Positions 21,176-31,983 of a stretch of DNA of 64,000 bases are shown one piece after another. Numbering within the stretch: the first letter of the stretch is position 1; each line of letters begins with the position of its first letter. This DNA comes from Locusta migratoria (Eukaryota > Arthropoda > Insecta > Orthoptera > Acrididae): positions 151,535,323-151,599,322 of the forward strand of contig CM048745.1 of assembly GCA_026315105.1 (NCBI GenBank), in the 5' to 3' direction. Under the pieces are notes generated by a model. That model was not told the DNA's origin, made no database searches, and saw nothing but the letters and a program-made list of their open reading frames with translations. The translations under genes and the position numbers were made by a program.

Positions 21176-21617
21176 TGAAATAAATCGCAATTTGCGATAG
21201 TTATGGCTTCACTGTACTAGGTTTAGATGGAATACCAAAGTGTGACGAAAGAAAATTTGTGCTAAACTGCTTACTAGGCAGACGCGTTGACCACTCCGCC
21301 ACCGAGGGCACAGTGACCAGCCCGACTGCAGAGGACTCTTCCCTGCACGTCTCCCGCCAAACGCAAATCTCCATTCGCCACGCTGTCTCTTTCCTATACC
21401 ACAGCCTATTTGTTCTGTAATGCTCGCAGCCACAATACTGTATTCCCGTATCAGGGATAACAGACCATGAGGTAACGAGACAATTAATTGTCGTCAGGAA
21501 CCCAGCCTCGGCTTGTATAGAATTATATATTTTTGACGACGATACAGAATTCATTTGGTATTCCATCTAAACCTAGTACAGCGAAGCCATAACTATCGTA
21601 AATTGCGATTTATTTCA
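21176..21617. repeat. inverted repeat enclosing a tRNA-like fragment
   Basis: Arms 21176-21237 and 21556-21617 (62 nt each) are reverse complements with two visible mismatches. The 318-nt interior includes, on the minus strand at about 21280-21310, GGTGGCGGAGTGGTCAACGC, which looks like the 5' half of a tRNA-type promoter. A foldback element or two inverted retroposed copies would both fit. No flanking duplication is evident. Confidence 0.75.
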
Positions 21618-21687
21618 TTAAATGAACTCTGTAACGTCGTCAGAGGTATATAATTGGAAGTAAACTTGTGAGGACGGACCGAGAAGC

Positions 21688-21800
21688 GTTCCGGGATAGC
21701 TCAGTCCGTAAACCTATTGCCCGAGAAAGGCAAAGGTTCTCCCAGGTATGAATCACTGTTTCGGCACACAGTTTTAACCAAATACCAAGTAACCTTAAAA
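21688..21800 (+). mobile_element. tRNA-derived repeat, family F (half unit)
   Basis: CCGGGATAGCTCAGTCCGTA is tRNA-like (A-box region), and CGGCACACAGTTTTAA marks the junction with the F body seen at 28281. The B-box is degraded. Confidence 0.65.
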
Positions 21801-23399
21801 TCCGCTGTGTTTGGCGTTCTCACCTGCCTTCATCCAAGAAACACGCTCGCTCTCTTCTGACAATGCAGGCGATAACGTTGCGAGGTCTGTCATCTGCGGA
21901 GATGAGGCGCATTTCGAAGGCTGGTCTAGAAGCCCAACCGTCTAGAAATCATTAAAATTATTATGCACTTCTAGCAACAAACCGTTCATAGCTGGTCAGC
22001 TGTATAGTGCTACCATGATGCACCCGAAGCAGTAAATGTCACTATTGTGTTTCTCGTCTTTCCAAAAAGCTAATCATAATGCAACAGTAGTATGTGACTG
22101 ACTACTTTTACATGGCAGAGGAGGAATACTAAAGTAAACAAACGCACATGGTAGGAGTAACTCAATGCAGCTGTCTATCGAACTGATTTATTAGCGCTCT
22201 GCGATTTATAATTTCTGCGAAGAACTACTAGCATATGTAACACTATCTACACAAGCAGCTACAAATGAATTTGTGGTAAAATTTTGATCAGTTTGAGAGG
22301 TATGTAGCTGATCAGCTGCACTATGCATCAAACGGTTAAACTGTGGGTCCTCTGCCTGGGTATGTCAGCAACGGCATACCTCCTCCAAGCCTAGTGAAGC
22401 ACAGAGATTTTATCAGGTTTGATTCAATTGTGGCACTTGTGCTCAACGACTGTTTTTATTTATTCATTATTATTTTTTTTAGAAAATTTTTTTCAGCAAT
22501 CAGACATAAATATTTCATAGCTGCCAACTATTACGGATTGTCGGTAATTTTTACGGATTTATCACCTTAATTATGGATTTAGGGGAAGTACGTAAAAAAT
22601 TGCGGAAATTAGACTTTTACAATTTGATGTTTTAAAAAATCGGAAATGATTTTCTTCCTGAGTACGTAGTAAGTCTGTAGAAAATGTGAACGATAGCATT
22701 TCCGCTGGAAGAAGTTCCACTTATTCATCCCCCTCCACACCTACCAAATGCACGCTAACCCGCCAAGAGCTGGGTAAATTGTATGATCTACAACGTGTAC
22801 ATGGTCTTTGATAGCAGTTTAACAGTCCACCTACTTTAATGGGTGGCGGAAATTAGCCAATTCGTTTCCAAAGAAAAATGCTTTCACTGTTGTTTTTTCG
22901 CGTGTACTTGTTTTCACAGTAGTGTTGTGCAGATGGGCTCAGATTTGGTCCGCTAAGAGTGCAAGAAGGTTAAATATCACTCAAGAGAAAATCATCTTTA
23001 ATTAACAGTGCAAACCAAGATTCTGTGTTACTCAAGCATACGCAGGTCCAGGAAGAAGAGAGGGAGTGGATGAGGAACCATTGCAAAAAAAATTATTATG
23101 TATAAAACGCAGAAGACAAGAGGCGTCGCATTTAATAATGTAATGTGAGCGGATTTTGATTCTTTGTTTTATTTCTATTTTCATTAATAATTTGTGACAA
23201 ATACATGTATTGATTTTGCAGTATTTGAAAATTACTGGAATGTTTCTAACCACCTATGATATTTACAAAAATATTTTTTGTATTTTCCCACGCAACTTGG
23301 TTCTTTTCTTTTGGAAAAGTTTTAATTCTCCGGAAATATTATGAACGGAAAGTGTCAGAAATATAAAAATAATGGTCTAATTAAGTTTTTTCTTGGGAA
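21801..23399. other. unassigned AT-rich DNA
   Basis: No named element. The ORFs at 22343-22570 and 23032-23253 show no domain. Confidence 0.45.
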
Positions 23400-23410
23400 G
23401 GAAGCATGAC

Positions 23411-23743
23411 CGCCGGCCGCGGTGGCCAAGCGGTCTGCGGCGCGTCAGTCACGGTCTGCACGGCCACTACAGTCGAGGGTTCGAATCCCCCCCTCGGGGA
23501 TGGATATTTGTGCCGTCCTTAGTTTTAATGTTTGTATAGCTTAACTTAACTACGGGGTCATCAGTCCCCCGAGGGGGGACTCGAACCCCCGACCGTAGTG
23601 GCCGTGCAGACTGTGACTGGAGCGCCTCAGTCCCCTCGGCCACCGCCGTCCTTAGTATTAGCCAGTTCGTAAGTAGTTTGTAAGTTTAGGGACTGATGAC
23701 CCCTTAGTTAAGTCCCATACCTTCTACAAACATTTGAACATTT
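23411..23743 (+). mobile_element. SINE family A carrying an inverted SINE A
   Basis: Starts GCCGGCCGCGGTGGCCAAGC, with B-box GAGGGTTCGAATCCCCCCC. The outer duplication is GGAAGCATGAC (23400-23410, 23744-23754). The tRNA-like head and the tail are separated by the inner insertion at 23523-23644. Confidence 0.92.
23523..23644 (-). mobile_element. SINE family A, internally deleted, inside SINE A
   Basis: Opposite orientation to its host. The duplication GCCGTCCTTAG (23512-23522, 23645-23655) is host SINE sequence. The middle of the unit is missing: the tail block GGACTGATGACCCCG joins directly to the B-box region. Confidence 0.9.
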
Positions 23744-23825
23744 GGAAGCATGACTCCCCCACATACCATCCTCTTTAGTCTGATGCGTTATTACTGACGC
23801 CCTCTTTTCAAGGTTGGCAGCTATG

Positions 23826-23991
23826 ATATTTTGTTTATTCACATCTAGATTTCGACCAATTTGTGATCATTATCAATGCTTCAAGAACAAAAGATGGAGG
23901 TCGAAATGTTTTACACGTTTGAATTGTTTGTTTTAAGCATTGATAATGATCACACAGTGATCGAAATCTAAATCCGAATAAACAAAATATA
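23826..23991. repeat. inverted repeat with hammerhead-like box
   Basis: Arms 23826-23881 and 23935-23991 pair with mismatches. The right arm reads TTGATAATGATCACACAGTG then ATCGAAATC: a GATCA/TGATC stem between a TTGATAA box and GAAA. It looks like a decayed member of the Penelope-type palindromes. Confidence 0.65.
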
Positions 23992-24544
23992 TACGGCTGA
24001 TTGCAGAAAAAAAAAGAAAGAAAATTCTACAAAGCACTGAGGTGTTGAAACCACTCTTCGGATTTTTGAATGCTTTAGTTTTATTCACTACTCTTATGCA
24101 AGCAACCTAACATTTTTTAATCGTGTGCTTCTCTGTGATCTATTTGTCGTTTCCATGTTACGCTCTACCTGACACATTAGAACGGAATTCTCAGAGGTGA
24201 GACACTGATACAATGGAAACAACAGTGCATTTAAGGGCAAGCCACGAAATGCCAAAAGGAAACCTCTTCCTTTTCGCAATTAGTGAAGTGGAGGTCGGCA
24301 GAATGCAGGCGCGTGGAACAGGACGCGAGCACGCGTGGCGCGTGCCTCGAGACAATGACGGTTTGCACGGGTCACGACCTCCACGATAAGCGCATTTTTT
24401 CACGTTCTGCTTCTTGCCGAGGGTACACTGCTCCGGTATCGCGCGTGGTTCCATTGCGTAAGTGCGGTCACGAAAAAAGCTTTCTGGCGTTTCCTATACA
24501 TAACTGAGACACAGGCACAGGAAACAACAATTTTTCGAGGGTAA
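23992..24544. other. unassigned DNA
   Basis: ORFs at 24191-24454 (minus) and 24283-24507 (plus) overlap and have no known motif. Confidence 0.45.
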
Positions 24545-25420
24545 TCTAATATATAAAGCAGAGTGTCCGTATATTTGTACGTGTTGCATACAAATCTACA
24601 GTTTTGTTCCAATCTTTACGAAATTTAGTACACGTACGCATCAATCCACGAGGACGGTCGCCGTAAGTGTAAGAATCACATGCGACATATTGTTCACGAG
24701 ATATGACGTTATAAACAATGAGATGTGTCTAAAACTGCTGCATTTAGCGAAAATGCTGCTCAATTTCTCCTAAACCACTAGACCGATTTCAACCAAATTT
24801 GGTACACATATTCCTTACGTGAGATAACAATTGCCGTACGAGTACGAACCACATACGACACATGGTTCAGGAGATATATCATCGTAAACGATAGGAATCG
24901 CAGAAAACTGCCACATAATGCGGCGAGACTTTATAAATACGCTATATGAGAATAAGAGTACCTAACGACTTGCAACAAACTTTAAACATAATTTCAAACC
25001 TTTATTAAACTTTTTCTCGCTGACAACCATAGCAAAATGATGAAAGGAAAAAAGTTTCTCGCTTACTACTTTTCCGCTGTTTATGGAGTAAACTACGGCT
25101 CTCGGTATTACGTTACAATTTATAATTTGAACACTACTAATTGTAGCGACAGGAAATTTTATAGACATTATACACATATATATTTGCATGTAGCTTCTAA
25201 ATTATATCACATTCCGACACGTAGTTCATGAGATAAGAGCACATAAACAGTCATGAAAAACCGCCCCATCACGCACCAAGTTTTAATCTATTACTTCTTT
25301 ACTGCTAATTGTATTCCCAAGAGATTTTACTAACTTACAGCCCTTATCCAAATGAATATATACCTGAAAAGAGCAGGAATAAATAAATAAATACACCGGC
25401 AACGGCGGGTTTTCAGCTAG
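24545..25420 (+). mobile_element. Helitron, family H1
   Basis: Starts TCTAATATATAAAG and ends CAGCTAG. Shortly before the end is a small hairpin, CACCGGCAACGGCGGGT, matching CCCGGGCAACGCCGGGT in the second copy at 50629. The flanks are A (24544) and T (25421). No Rep/helicase ORF is present (876 bp). The terminal T of the target is the first base of the next Helitron. Confidence 0.8.
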
Positions 25421-26519
25421 TCTATCAATATAAATGTGGATGTCTGCTCGGTGTACGTTTATCACGTCTGAACCACGAGGCATAAATAAAGAGCTAAATA
25501 TTTGTACAGTTACTAATGCGTACCCGGGGACGGCTTTAGGCACGATAGCTATTTATCTATATATATTAATGTGAATGTCTGTTCGGTGTACGCTTATCAC
25601 GCCCGAACGACGAGAAGCATAGACTTAAGTATTTGTACAGTTACTAATTTATACCTGAGGAACGTTTTAGGCACGGTTTTATAGCGATCTAATAGATATT
25701 TAGTAATTTGAAGAATATAACGCGAAATGCGGAACAATAATTAATTAATTAATTGAAAATGGTTTTATTGGTTGCGTTGTTGCTTGAGGGTTGATAATGA
25801 TAAAACGGTGGAGTATATTGGGATGAAAAGTTATCGGTGAATATAAAATTCTACGTGTGTGTGTGTTAATATTTCGCTCTGCAGCGAAAACTACAGAACG
25901 CAAACGAATGGTCTGTGTGTAATTGTTATCCAAAAACTCCCATTGTACACCACAGCAGTTCCATGCCGATAGCTATAAGGGCGTGGAAAATATGGTGGTT
26001 GGAAGTTGTCAATTATTAAAAAAAAAAAAATTTGTACTGAAGGCCAGCGATGACGATTGCGACTCTATAGCAAGGAGGTTACATACAGAGAAACGTGATG
26101 CCACAGACCATATCTTTGATCTATGCGTGCTACTGTCACAGGCTACAATGTCTTCAGCTCTTTCTCTGTACGGATAAGCATACGAATAAGGAAATATAAC
26201 AATAAATAAATAAAGCAGTAAAAAGGAAATTTCTTTTCATACAAATAACGTGGTTTAACAGAATGCCCTAAAATGAAATTAAAATAAATTTGGACATTAC
26301 TCTCACCATACATAAGTGTTGAGATATTGCAACACAGGCTATAAAGAATAATGTATGTATTATTTATTGTAAATCATTAAGCACTTCACATTTTTTTTAT
26401 TTGAACGTTGATTAAAATGTTTTGTTTCTAAAGAAGGTATTGTATTTCATTTCATCCTGAAAGATAGCTTATCTATCATAATCAACCAACACGCGAGCGG
26501 AGCCGCGGGTTTAAGCTAG
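25421..26519 (+). mobile_element. Helitron, family H2, complete
   Basis: Starts TCTATCAATATAAATG and ends TTTAAGCTAG, with the hairpin ACGCGAGCGGAGCCGCGGGT just before the end and T after it. The first 134 bp are repeated in diverged form from 25555 (again beginning TC). No transposition protein is encoded. The body is shared with 1052-2514 and 44309-45439. Confidence 0.82.
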
Positions 26520-26540
26520 TGAAAAAATAAAATATTTCTC

Positions 26541-26983
26541 CGATAACTTTCCATCCCAACATACTCCACCCTTTTATCATTATCAACCCTCAAGCAACAA
26601 TGCCACCAATAAAACCGTTTTCAAAGAGAAAATATAATTTTCGAAGAGTAATTATTGCTCCGCATTTCGCGTTATATTCTTCAAATTACCAAGTATCTAT
26701 CAGATCGCTACAAAACCGTGCCTAAAATCTTCCTTAGGTATAAATTAGTAACTGTACAAATATTTAAGTCTCCGCGTCTTGTCGTTCGGAAGTGATAAGC
26801 GTACACCGAACAGACATACACATTAATATATATAAATAAATAGCTATCCGATCGCCATAAAATCGTACTTAAAGCCTTCCCCTGGTAGACATTAGTAACT
26901 GAACAAATTTTTAGCTCTTTATGTCTTGTGGTTCAGACGTGACAAACGTACACCGAACAGACATTCAAATTTATAGATATAGA
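26541..26983 (-). mobile_element. Helitron H2, 5' part only, inverted
   Basis: The minus-strand 5' end TCTATATCTATAAATTTG lies at 26983. The copy stops near 26541, so the 3' half and the CTAG end are missing. Together with 25421-26519 it makes a large inverted repeat. To its right sits RTE sequence starting TAAAATGCAGAATGG, which in the intact RTE is preceded by GATA, so the Helitron entered the RTE at an A|T. Confidence 0.75.
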
Positions 26984-27297
26984 TAAAATGCAGAATGGCA
27001 ATGGGAAGAAACGTGTTTTTGGAAAAGAGAAATTTGTTATCGTGGAATATTATTCGAATGCTAGAAAATCTTTTCTCAAGGCATTTGTGTGGAGTGTTGC
27101 CTTGTACTAAGTCAGACAGGACGATAAACAGTTCAGACAGGAAGACGGTGGAGGCTTTTGAAATGTGGTGCTACAGAAGGATGCTGAAGACCAGGAGTGT
27201 AGATCAAGCAACTAATGAGAAGGTACTGAACAAAATTGCGGACAAAAGTTTCTGGCATATCTTGACTATAAGTAGGGCTCGATTGGTAGGACAATGC

Positions 27298-27626
27298 GCG
27301 AGTGTCACGGAAATGCTCCGGCAACTCAACTGGGGATCGCTGGAAGAAAGACGACGTTCTTTTCGTGAATTTCTGTTAAGTAAATTTAGAGGGCCGGAAT
27401 TTGAAGCTGAGTGTAGTACGATCTTGTTGCCGCCTACTTACATTTCGCGTAAAGATCACGAAGACAAGATAAGAGAAATTAGGGCTCGTACGGATGCATA
27501 TAGGCATTCTTTTTTTCCTCTTTCAATTTGGGAGTGGAATAGGAAAGGAAATGCCTAGTAGTGGTACAGTGTACCCTCCGCCACGCACCTTACGGTGAAT
27601 TGCGGAGTATGTATGTATGTATGTAG
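27298..27626 (+). mobile_element. CR1/Jockey-like LINE 3' end inside the RTE copy
   Basis: Encodes ASVTEMLRQLNWGSLEERRR, a middle segment LLSKFRGPEFEAECSTILLP and IWEWNRKGNA before the stop, then CCTCCGCCACGCACC and a (GTAT)n tail. The RTE sequence resumes directly after the tail. Strong 5' truncation is typical of LINE insertion. Confidence 0.85.
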
Positions 27627-27824
27627 TTCTTCGACATCAAGGAATCTTAAATTTAGAATTGGAAGGGTGTGGGTAAAAATCGTAAAGGGAGATCAAGGAA
27701 CAAATACAATAAGCAGGTTCAAATGGATGTGGGTGCCGTTCTATGAGGAGATTCAGAGGCTTGCTCAGGATAGAGTAGGGCGGAGAGCTGCGTCAAAAAA
27801 ACTCCAGACTGAAGACCACCACCA

Positions 27825-27863
27825 CCACCACCACCACCACCACCACCACAACAACAACAACAG
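27825..27863. repeat. (ACC)n(ACA)n trinucleotide tract
   Basis: Lies exactly at the RTE tail. Other copies have CAA repeats there, so ACC has spread within the tail. Confidence 0.9.
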
Positions 27864-28362
27864 TCAAATTTCGTGGAACTTCCTGGCAAATTAAAACAGT
27901 GTGCCACATCGGGATTCGAACCCAGGACTTTTCCCTTTCGCGGACAAGGTCTTTACCCACTGGCCTACCTCTGCAGGCCCCTTGGCCCGTTACGACAGCT
28001 TAAATTCCCCCAGAACCTCGCCTCGCACATTACGAACACCTGTGAATCTCGCAGGACTAGCACTTCTGGAAGAAAGGATAAGTACTGTGGAGACATGGCT
28101 CAGCCTCAGCCTAGGGGATGTTACGAGAATAAAATTTTCATTCTGTGCCGCAGTGTGGCTGGTGACAGGTGGCAGAAATAAAGATGCGAGGACGCGCCCT
28201 GAGGCGTGCTCAGGTAGCACTCATTACAGCGCTTGTCCGCGAAAGGCCAAGTTACGGCGTTCGAATCCCTGTAAGGCACACAGTTTTAATCTGGAAGGAA
28301 ATTTCGTACCAACCCACTCCCTGCTGCAGAGTGAAAATATCATTCTGTCACTTCAGTTCTTA
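27864..28362. mobile_element. paired tRNA-like repeat, family F
   Basis: Two tRNA-like units face apart. On the minus side is CCTGGGTTCGAATCCCGATG (27901-27930), preceded by GTGGGTAAAGACCTTGTCCG. On the plus side are GCGCTTGTCCGCGAAAGGCC and GGCGTTCGAATCCCTG (28228-28275). The outer parts form terminal inverted repeats (GCAAATTAAAACAGTGTGCC against GGCACACAGTTTTAATCTGG). The middle includes GAACCTCGCCTCGCAC. Repeated, split, at 28438-28520 plus 30012-30092 and, decayed, at 58290-58600. Confidence 0.75.
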
Positions 28363-28437
28363 TTTTTACAGAATTTACTATCCTTTTCGTAAATTTTCTA
28401 ACATATTATACCAAATTCGCCGTTTTGAACACAATCG

Positions 28438-30092
28438 GTGCTAGTCCTGCGAGATTCACGGGCGTTCGTAAGGTGCGAGGCGAGGTTCTGGGGGAATTTA
28501 AGCTGTCATAACGGGCCAAGCCACTCCCATGAACCACAGACATTGCCGAAGTGGGGTTACTGCGAACGGCTGAAAGCAAGGGGTAACTACAGCCGTTACT
28601 TTTCCCGAGGACATGCAGCTCTACTGTATGGAAATATGATGACGGCATCGTCTCGAGTAAAATATTCCGGAGGTAAAATAGTCCCCCATTCGGATCTCCG
28701 GGCGGGGACTACTCAGGAGGATGTGATCATAAGGAAAGACAATACTGGCATTCTACGGATCGGAGCGTGGAATGTTAGATCCCTTAATCGGGTAGGAAAA
28801 TTAGAAAATTTAAAACCGGAAATGGATAGGTTGAAGTTAGATATCGTAGGGATTAGTGAAGTTTGGTCGCAGGATGAACAGGATTTCTGGTCAGATGAGT
28901 AAAGGATTATAAATACAAAATCAATTGGGGGTATCACAGGAGTAGGACTGATAATGAATAAGAATATAGGAATGCGGGTAAACTACTATGAGCAGCACAG
29001 AGATGGCATTACAATTGTCAAGATAGATACGAAGCCAACACCGACAACAGTAGTACAGATTTATATGCCAACTAGCTCTGCCGATGATGAGGAGATCGAA
29101 GAAATATATGAGGAGCTAAAGGAAATTATTCAGACAATTAAGGGAAAACTTAATTGTTATGAGAGACTGGAATTCGGTAGTAGGACAAGAAAGGGAAGGG
29201 AAGATAGTAGGTGAATATGGTCTGGGCAAAAGGAATTCTGTCAGATACAGCAAAGGACCTGGAAGAGCAATTGAACGGAATGGGCAGTGTGCTGAAAGGT
29301 GCATATAAGATGAACATTAACAAGAGCAAAACTAGGGTAATGGAGTGCAGTCTAAGAAAATCAGCTGATGCTGAAGGAATTAGATTAGGTAACGAAGCAA
29401 TAAAGGAGGTAGATGAGTTATGTTATTTGGGCAGTAAAATAACAAATGATGGTCGCAGTACAGAGGATATAAAATGCAGAATGGCAATGGGTAGAAAAGC
29501 GTTCTTGAAAAAAGAAATTTGTTAACATCGAATATTGACTTAAGCCTACGGAAGTCCTTTCTGAAGGCATTTGTATGGAGTGTTGCTTTGTATGGGAGTG
29601 AAACATGGACGATAAACAGTGCGGACAGGAAGAGGATAGAGGTTTTTGAAATGTGGTACTACAGAAGAATGCTGAAGATTAGGTGGGTGGATCGCGTAAC
29701 TAATGAGGAGATACTGAACAGAATTGGAGAGAAAAGAAATTTCTGGCATACCTTGACTAAAAGAAGGGATGGATTGGTTGGGCACATTCTTAGACATCAA
29801 GGAATTGTGAATTTAGCGTTGGAGGGAAGTGTGTGGGGAAAAAATCGCAGGGGAAGACCAAGAGATGGATACAGTAAGCAGATTCAGACAGATGTAGGTT
29901 GTCGCTCTTATGTGGAGATGAAGAGGCTTGCTCAGGATAGGGTATTGTGGAGAGCTGCACCAAACCAGTCTCCGGACTGAAGACCACAACAACAACAACA
30001 ACAACAACAAGAACGGGCCAAGTGGCCTGCAGAGGTAGGCCAGTGGGTAAAGACCTTGTCCGCGAAAGGGAAATGCCCTGGGTTCGAATCTA
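28438..30092 (+). mobile_element. family F repeat (left half) split by an RTE
   Basis: 28440-28509 is the reverse complement of 27990-28060. After the RTE insertion the unit resumes with TGGCCTGCAGAGGTAGGCCA, a tRNA-like AGTGGGTAAAGACC and the B-box GGGTTCGAATC. Confidence 0.85.
28521..30011 (+). pseudogene. RTE-like LINE, both ends present, internally deleted
   Basis: An 11-bp duplication AACGGGCCAAG (28510-28520, 30012-30022) flanks it, and it begins CCACTCCCATGAACC, exactly like the intact copy. About 200 bp of 5' leader are missing. A second deletion joins the endonuclease region to the region just after RT motif C at GGAAT|TCTG, removing the equivalent of 36391-38003 (1613 bp). AAT is present at both breakpoints. 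The endonuclease part keeps GAWNVRSLNRVG but has a stop in YR(TAC to TAA at 28900-28902) and a frameshift near 29150. The 3' coding part reads with one frameshift at 29515 to the normal end NQSPD and a CAA tail. It cannot make a working protein. Confidence 0.92.
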
Positions 30093-31598
30093 TGTACCAT
30101 ACTATTTAATTAATTTTGACATGAGATTAACAGATATAACCTTTAGAACCATTTAAATAGAATGACAACGACACTTATATTTATAACCAAAGAAGTGAAA
30201 ATGACAAAAGGCATGTTTTAATACTTCATGACAACGTCTATTTTGGATTGTGGTGCTTTCTGGAAATCGGTATTAATCCATATCAAGTGACTTAAAATCT
30301 TTTACTAACAGACCAGATCACAAAATATGCATGATGACCAGTTTACATGAATACATTACATTTTAGAAGCTATTAACAGACGATTTCCATATCTACAATG
30401 TGTTAAAATACCGTAAGTAATGTACTATCACCGAGACAATCCCCAAAGCAATGAAGGTTATGTAGTCGTATTTGTCAAAACGTGTTTCACAAACTAAAAT
30501 TAAGTATTTGGTGTTTCAAGTTCCTAGTATTGAATGTTTCAATTGAGTTTGATGGTATCGGATTCTTAATATTTGGTAGTGGATTATTTGTTGTAAGTAT
30601 ATTCTCCAAAATGCAGAGTATAAAGCAAATACTTCGTTTTATTCATAGAGCCCAATGTCAGAGAGTAGGAAAGGCGGAAGGTAAACAAAACGTTGGTCGC
30701 GAGGTGAATGGATCGCTGCGCGGCGGTTTGCGGAAAGGCCGGCTGTGTCTATTCTAGCGAGGAAAATTTGCTGCCGATCGGTTGGAGCACGACATAAAGA
30801 ATGGGAACACGTTCACGCCGTATTACACGAACACCTGAGGCGTACACCAATGCAGCAACACTCCAAGCGTTACTACCTGGAACTACGCACTGCTTCATGT
30901 ACATATATTAACACGATGCACGGCGGATATTCGTTGGCGCATGCGCAGTAGGCACTTGTACAGCAATAACGCGCATGAAAAGCGAAGAAAAGTAAGCTGT
31001 TGTAATCGTTAATTCATACCACACAAGGACCTGAGGGAAACTGACTTATTGAAACATCATTCTATCAAATTATTTCCGCGAGCTCAAGGTTCCCGTTTCA
31101 TGAGAAGTTGTCTTTTTTATTGGGATTGTCCTTTATGTAAGCACGGAATTGAATCTCGGCTGCTCTGAATCGTTTGCAACTGCACTCGTTTCACCCGGCG
31201 CTGTCTACTGGCATGAAGAAGATTGCCTACCGCTGCCGCGCGGCAAGTGTCGCGCCAGCGCTAACGAAAATTTACGAATATGTACGTAATAGAAGTTATC
31301 TCCACTGGGATAACCCCTTCCCATTCCTCCCCCCCCCCCCCCCCAAATCAGAAGCCATCCTTTCCATACCCCAGAGTTATCATATCCTGTCCTGTTATTG
31401 TAGCCCTTAAGAACTGGCTTGAAAAACAAGGCAGTCCAAACACCCGACACCTAGCTTCATTTTCCATCTTCACTCATGGGCAGTGGGACATCGTGCTCCG
31501 GGATCCTATCAACAACATCACTGGTAAACCCTGGGAAGCCACTGAAAAGTGCGTGAGTCCTCCCGATATGTACTCGAAATGATGCTCATGGAGCCACC
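30093..31598. other. unassigned DNA
   Basis: No gene or element recognised. A C-homopolymer lies at about 31330-31344. ORFs at 30482-30757, 30745-30951 and 31174-31450 have no known domain. Confidence 0.45.
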
Positions 31599-31797
31599 AA
31601 ACAGAAGAAGAGCTACAAAACAGAATAAGAGCTACAAAACAGAAGAAGAGCTACAAAACAGAAGAAGAGCTACAAAACAGAAGAAGAGCTACAAAACAGA
31701 AGAAGAGCTACAAAACAGAAGAAGAGCTACAAAACAGAAGAAGAGCTACAAAACAGAAGAAGAGCTACAAAACAGAAGAAGAGCTACAAAACAGAAC
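31599..31797 (+). repeat. 19-bp minisatellite
   Basis: About ten and a half nearly identical copies of GAAGAAGAGCTACAAAACA. Because 19 is not a multiple of three, the plus frame at 31549-31827 translates to a 19-residue repeat made of the three phases of the unit. No stop arises in any plus phase of the unit, so the open frame is a by-product of the repeat. Confidence 0.93.
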
Positions 31798-31890
31798 TCA
31801 AGATATCTTAGGAAACCACAACAATGAAGATCATAGAAACCACAACAATTAAAATCATGTGATTCTTCAGTTTCTCCCAGCGTATTTGAT

Positions 31891-31983
31891 AATCAAAATA
31901 TCCACGGGTGTACTGCCGGTCTATAGTGTCAAACGGGCACTTTGACACTATAGACCGGCAGTGCACCCGTGGATATTTTGATT
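31891..31983. repeat. 43-nt hairpin made of two Penelope-type ends
   Basis: Arms 31891-31933 and 31941-31983 are reverse complements with one mismatch, separated by CGGGCAC. Each arm (AATATCCACGGGTGTACTGC and on) equals the terminal sequence of the Penelope-like element at 38838. Only the ends are present, not the endonuclease or stem-loop box. Confidence 0.9.

Larger units (their letters stand above)
26984..27863 (+). mobile_element. RTE-like LINE copy interrupted by a CR1-like end
   Basis: Left part (26984-27297): the 3' RT-connection region, with VEAFEMWCYRRMLKTRSVD and LVGQ matching the intact ORF near 38400-38550. Right part (27627-27863): CATCAAGGAATCTTAAATTT, then LAQDRVGRRAASK, then GAAGACC and a tail of ACC and CAA repeats. 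The gap is filled by another LINE's 3' end. It is 5'-truncated by the Helitron and frameshifted. Confidence 0.85.

Noticed and set aside
31549..31827. Repeat-rich protein gene of 92 codons
   Set aside because: The frame is the translation of the 19-bp minisatellite, with no other coding evidence.
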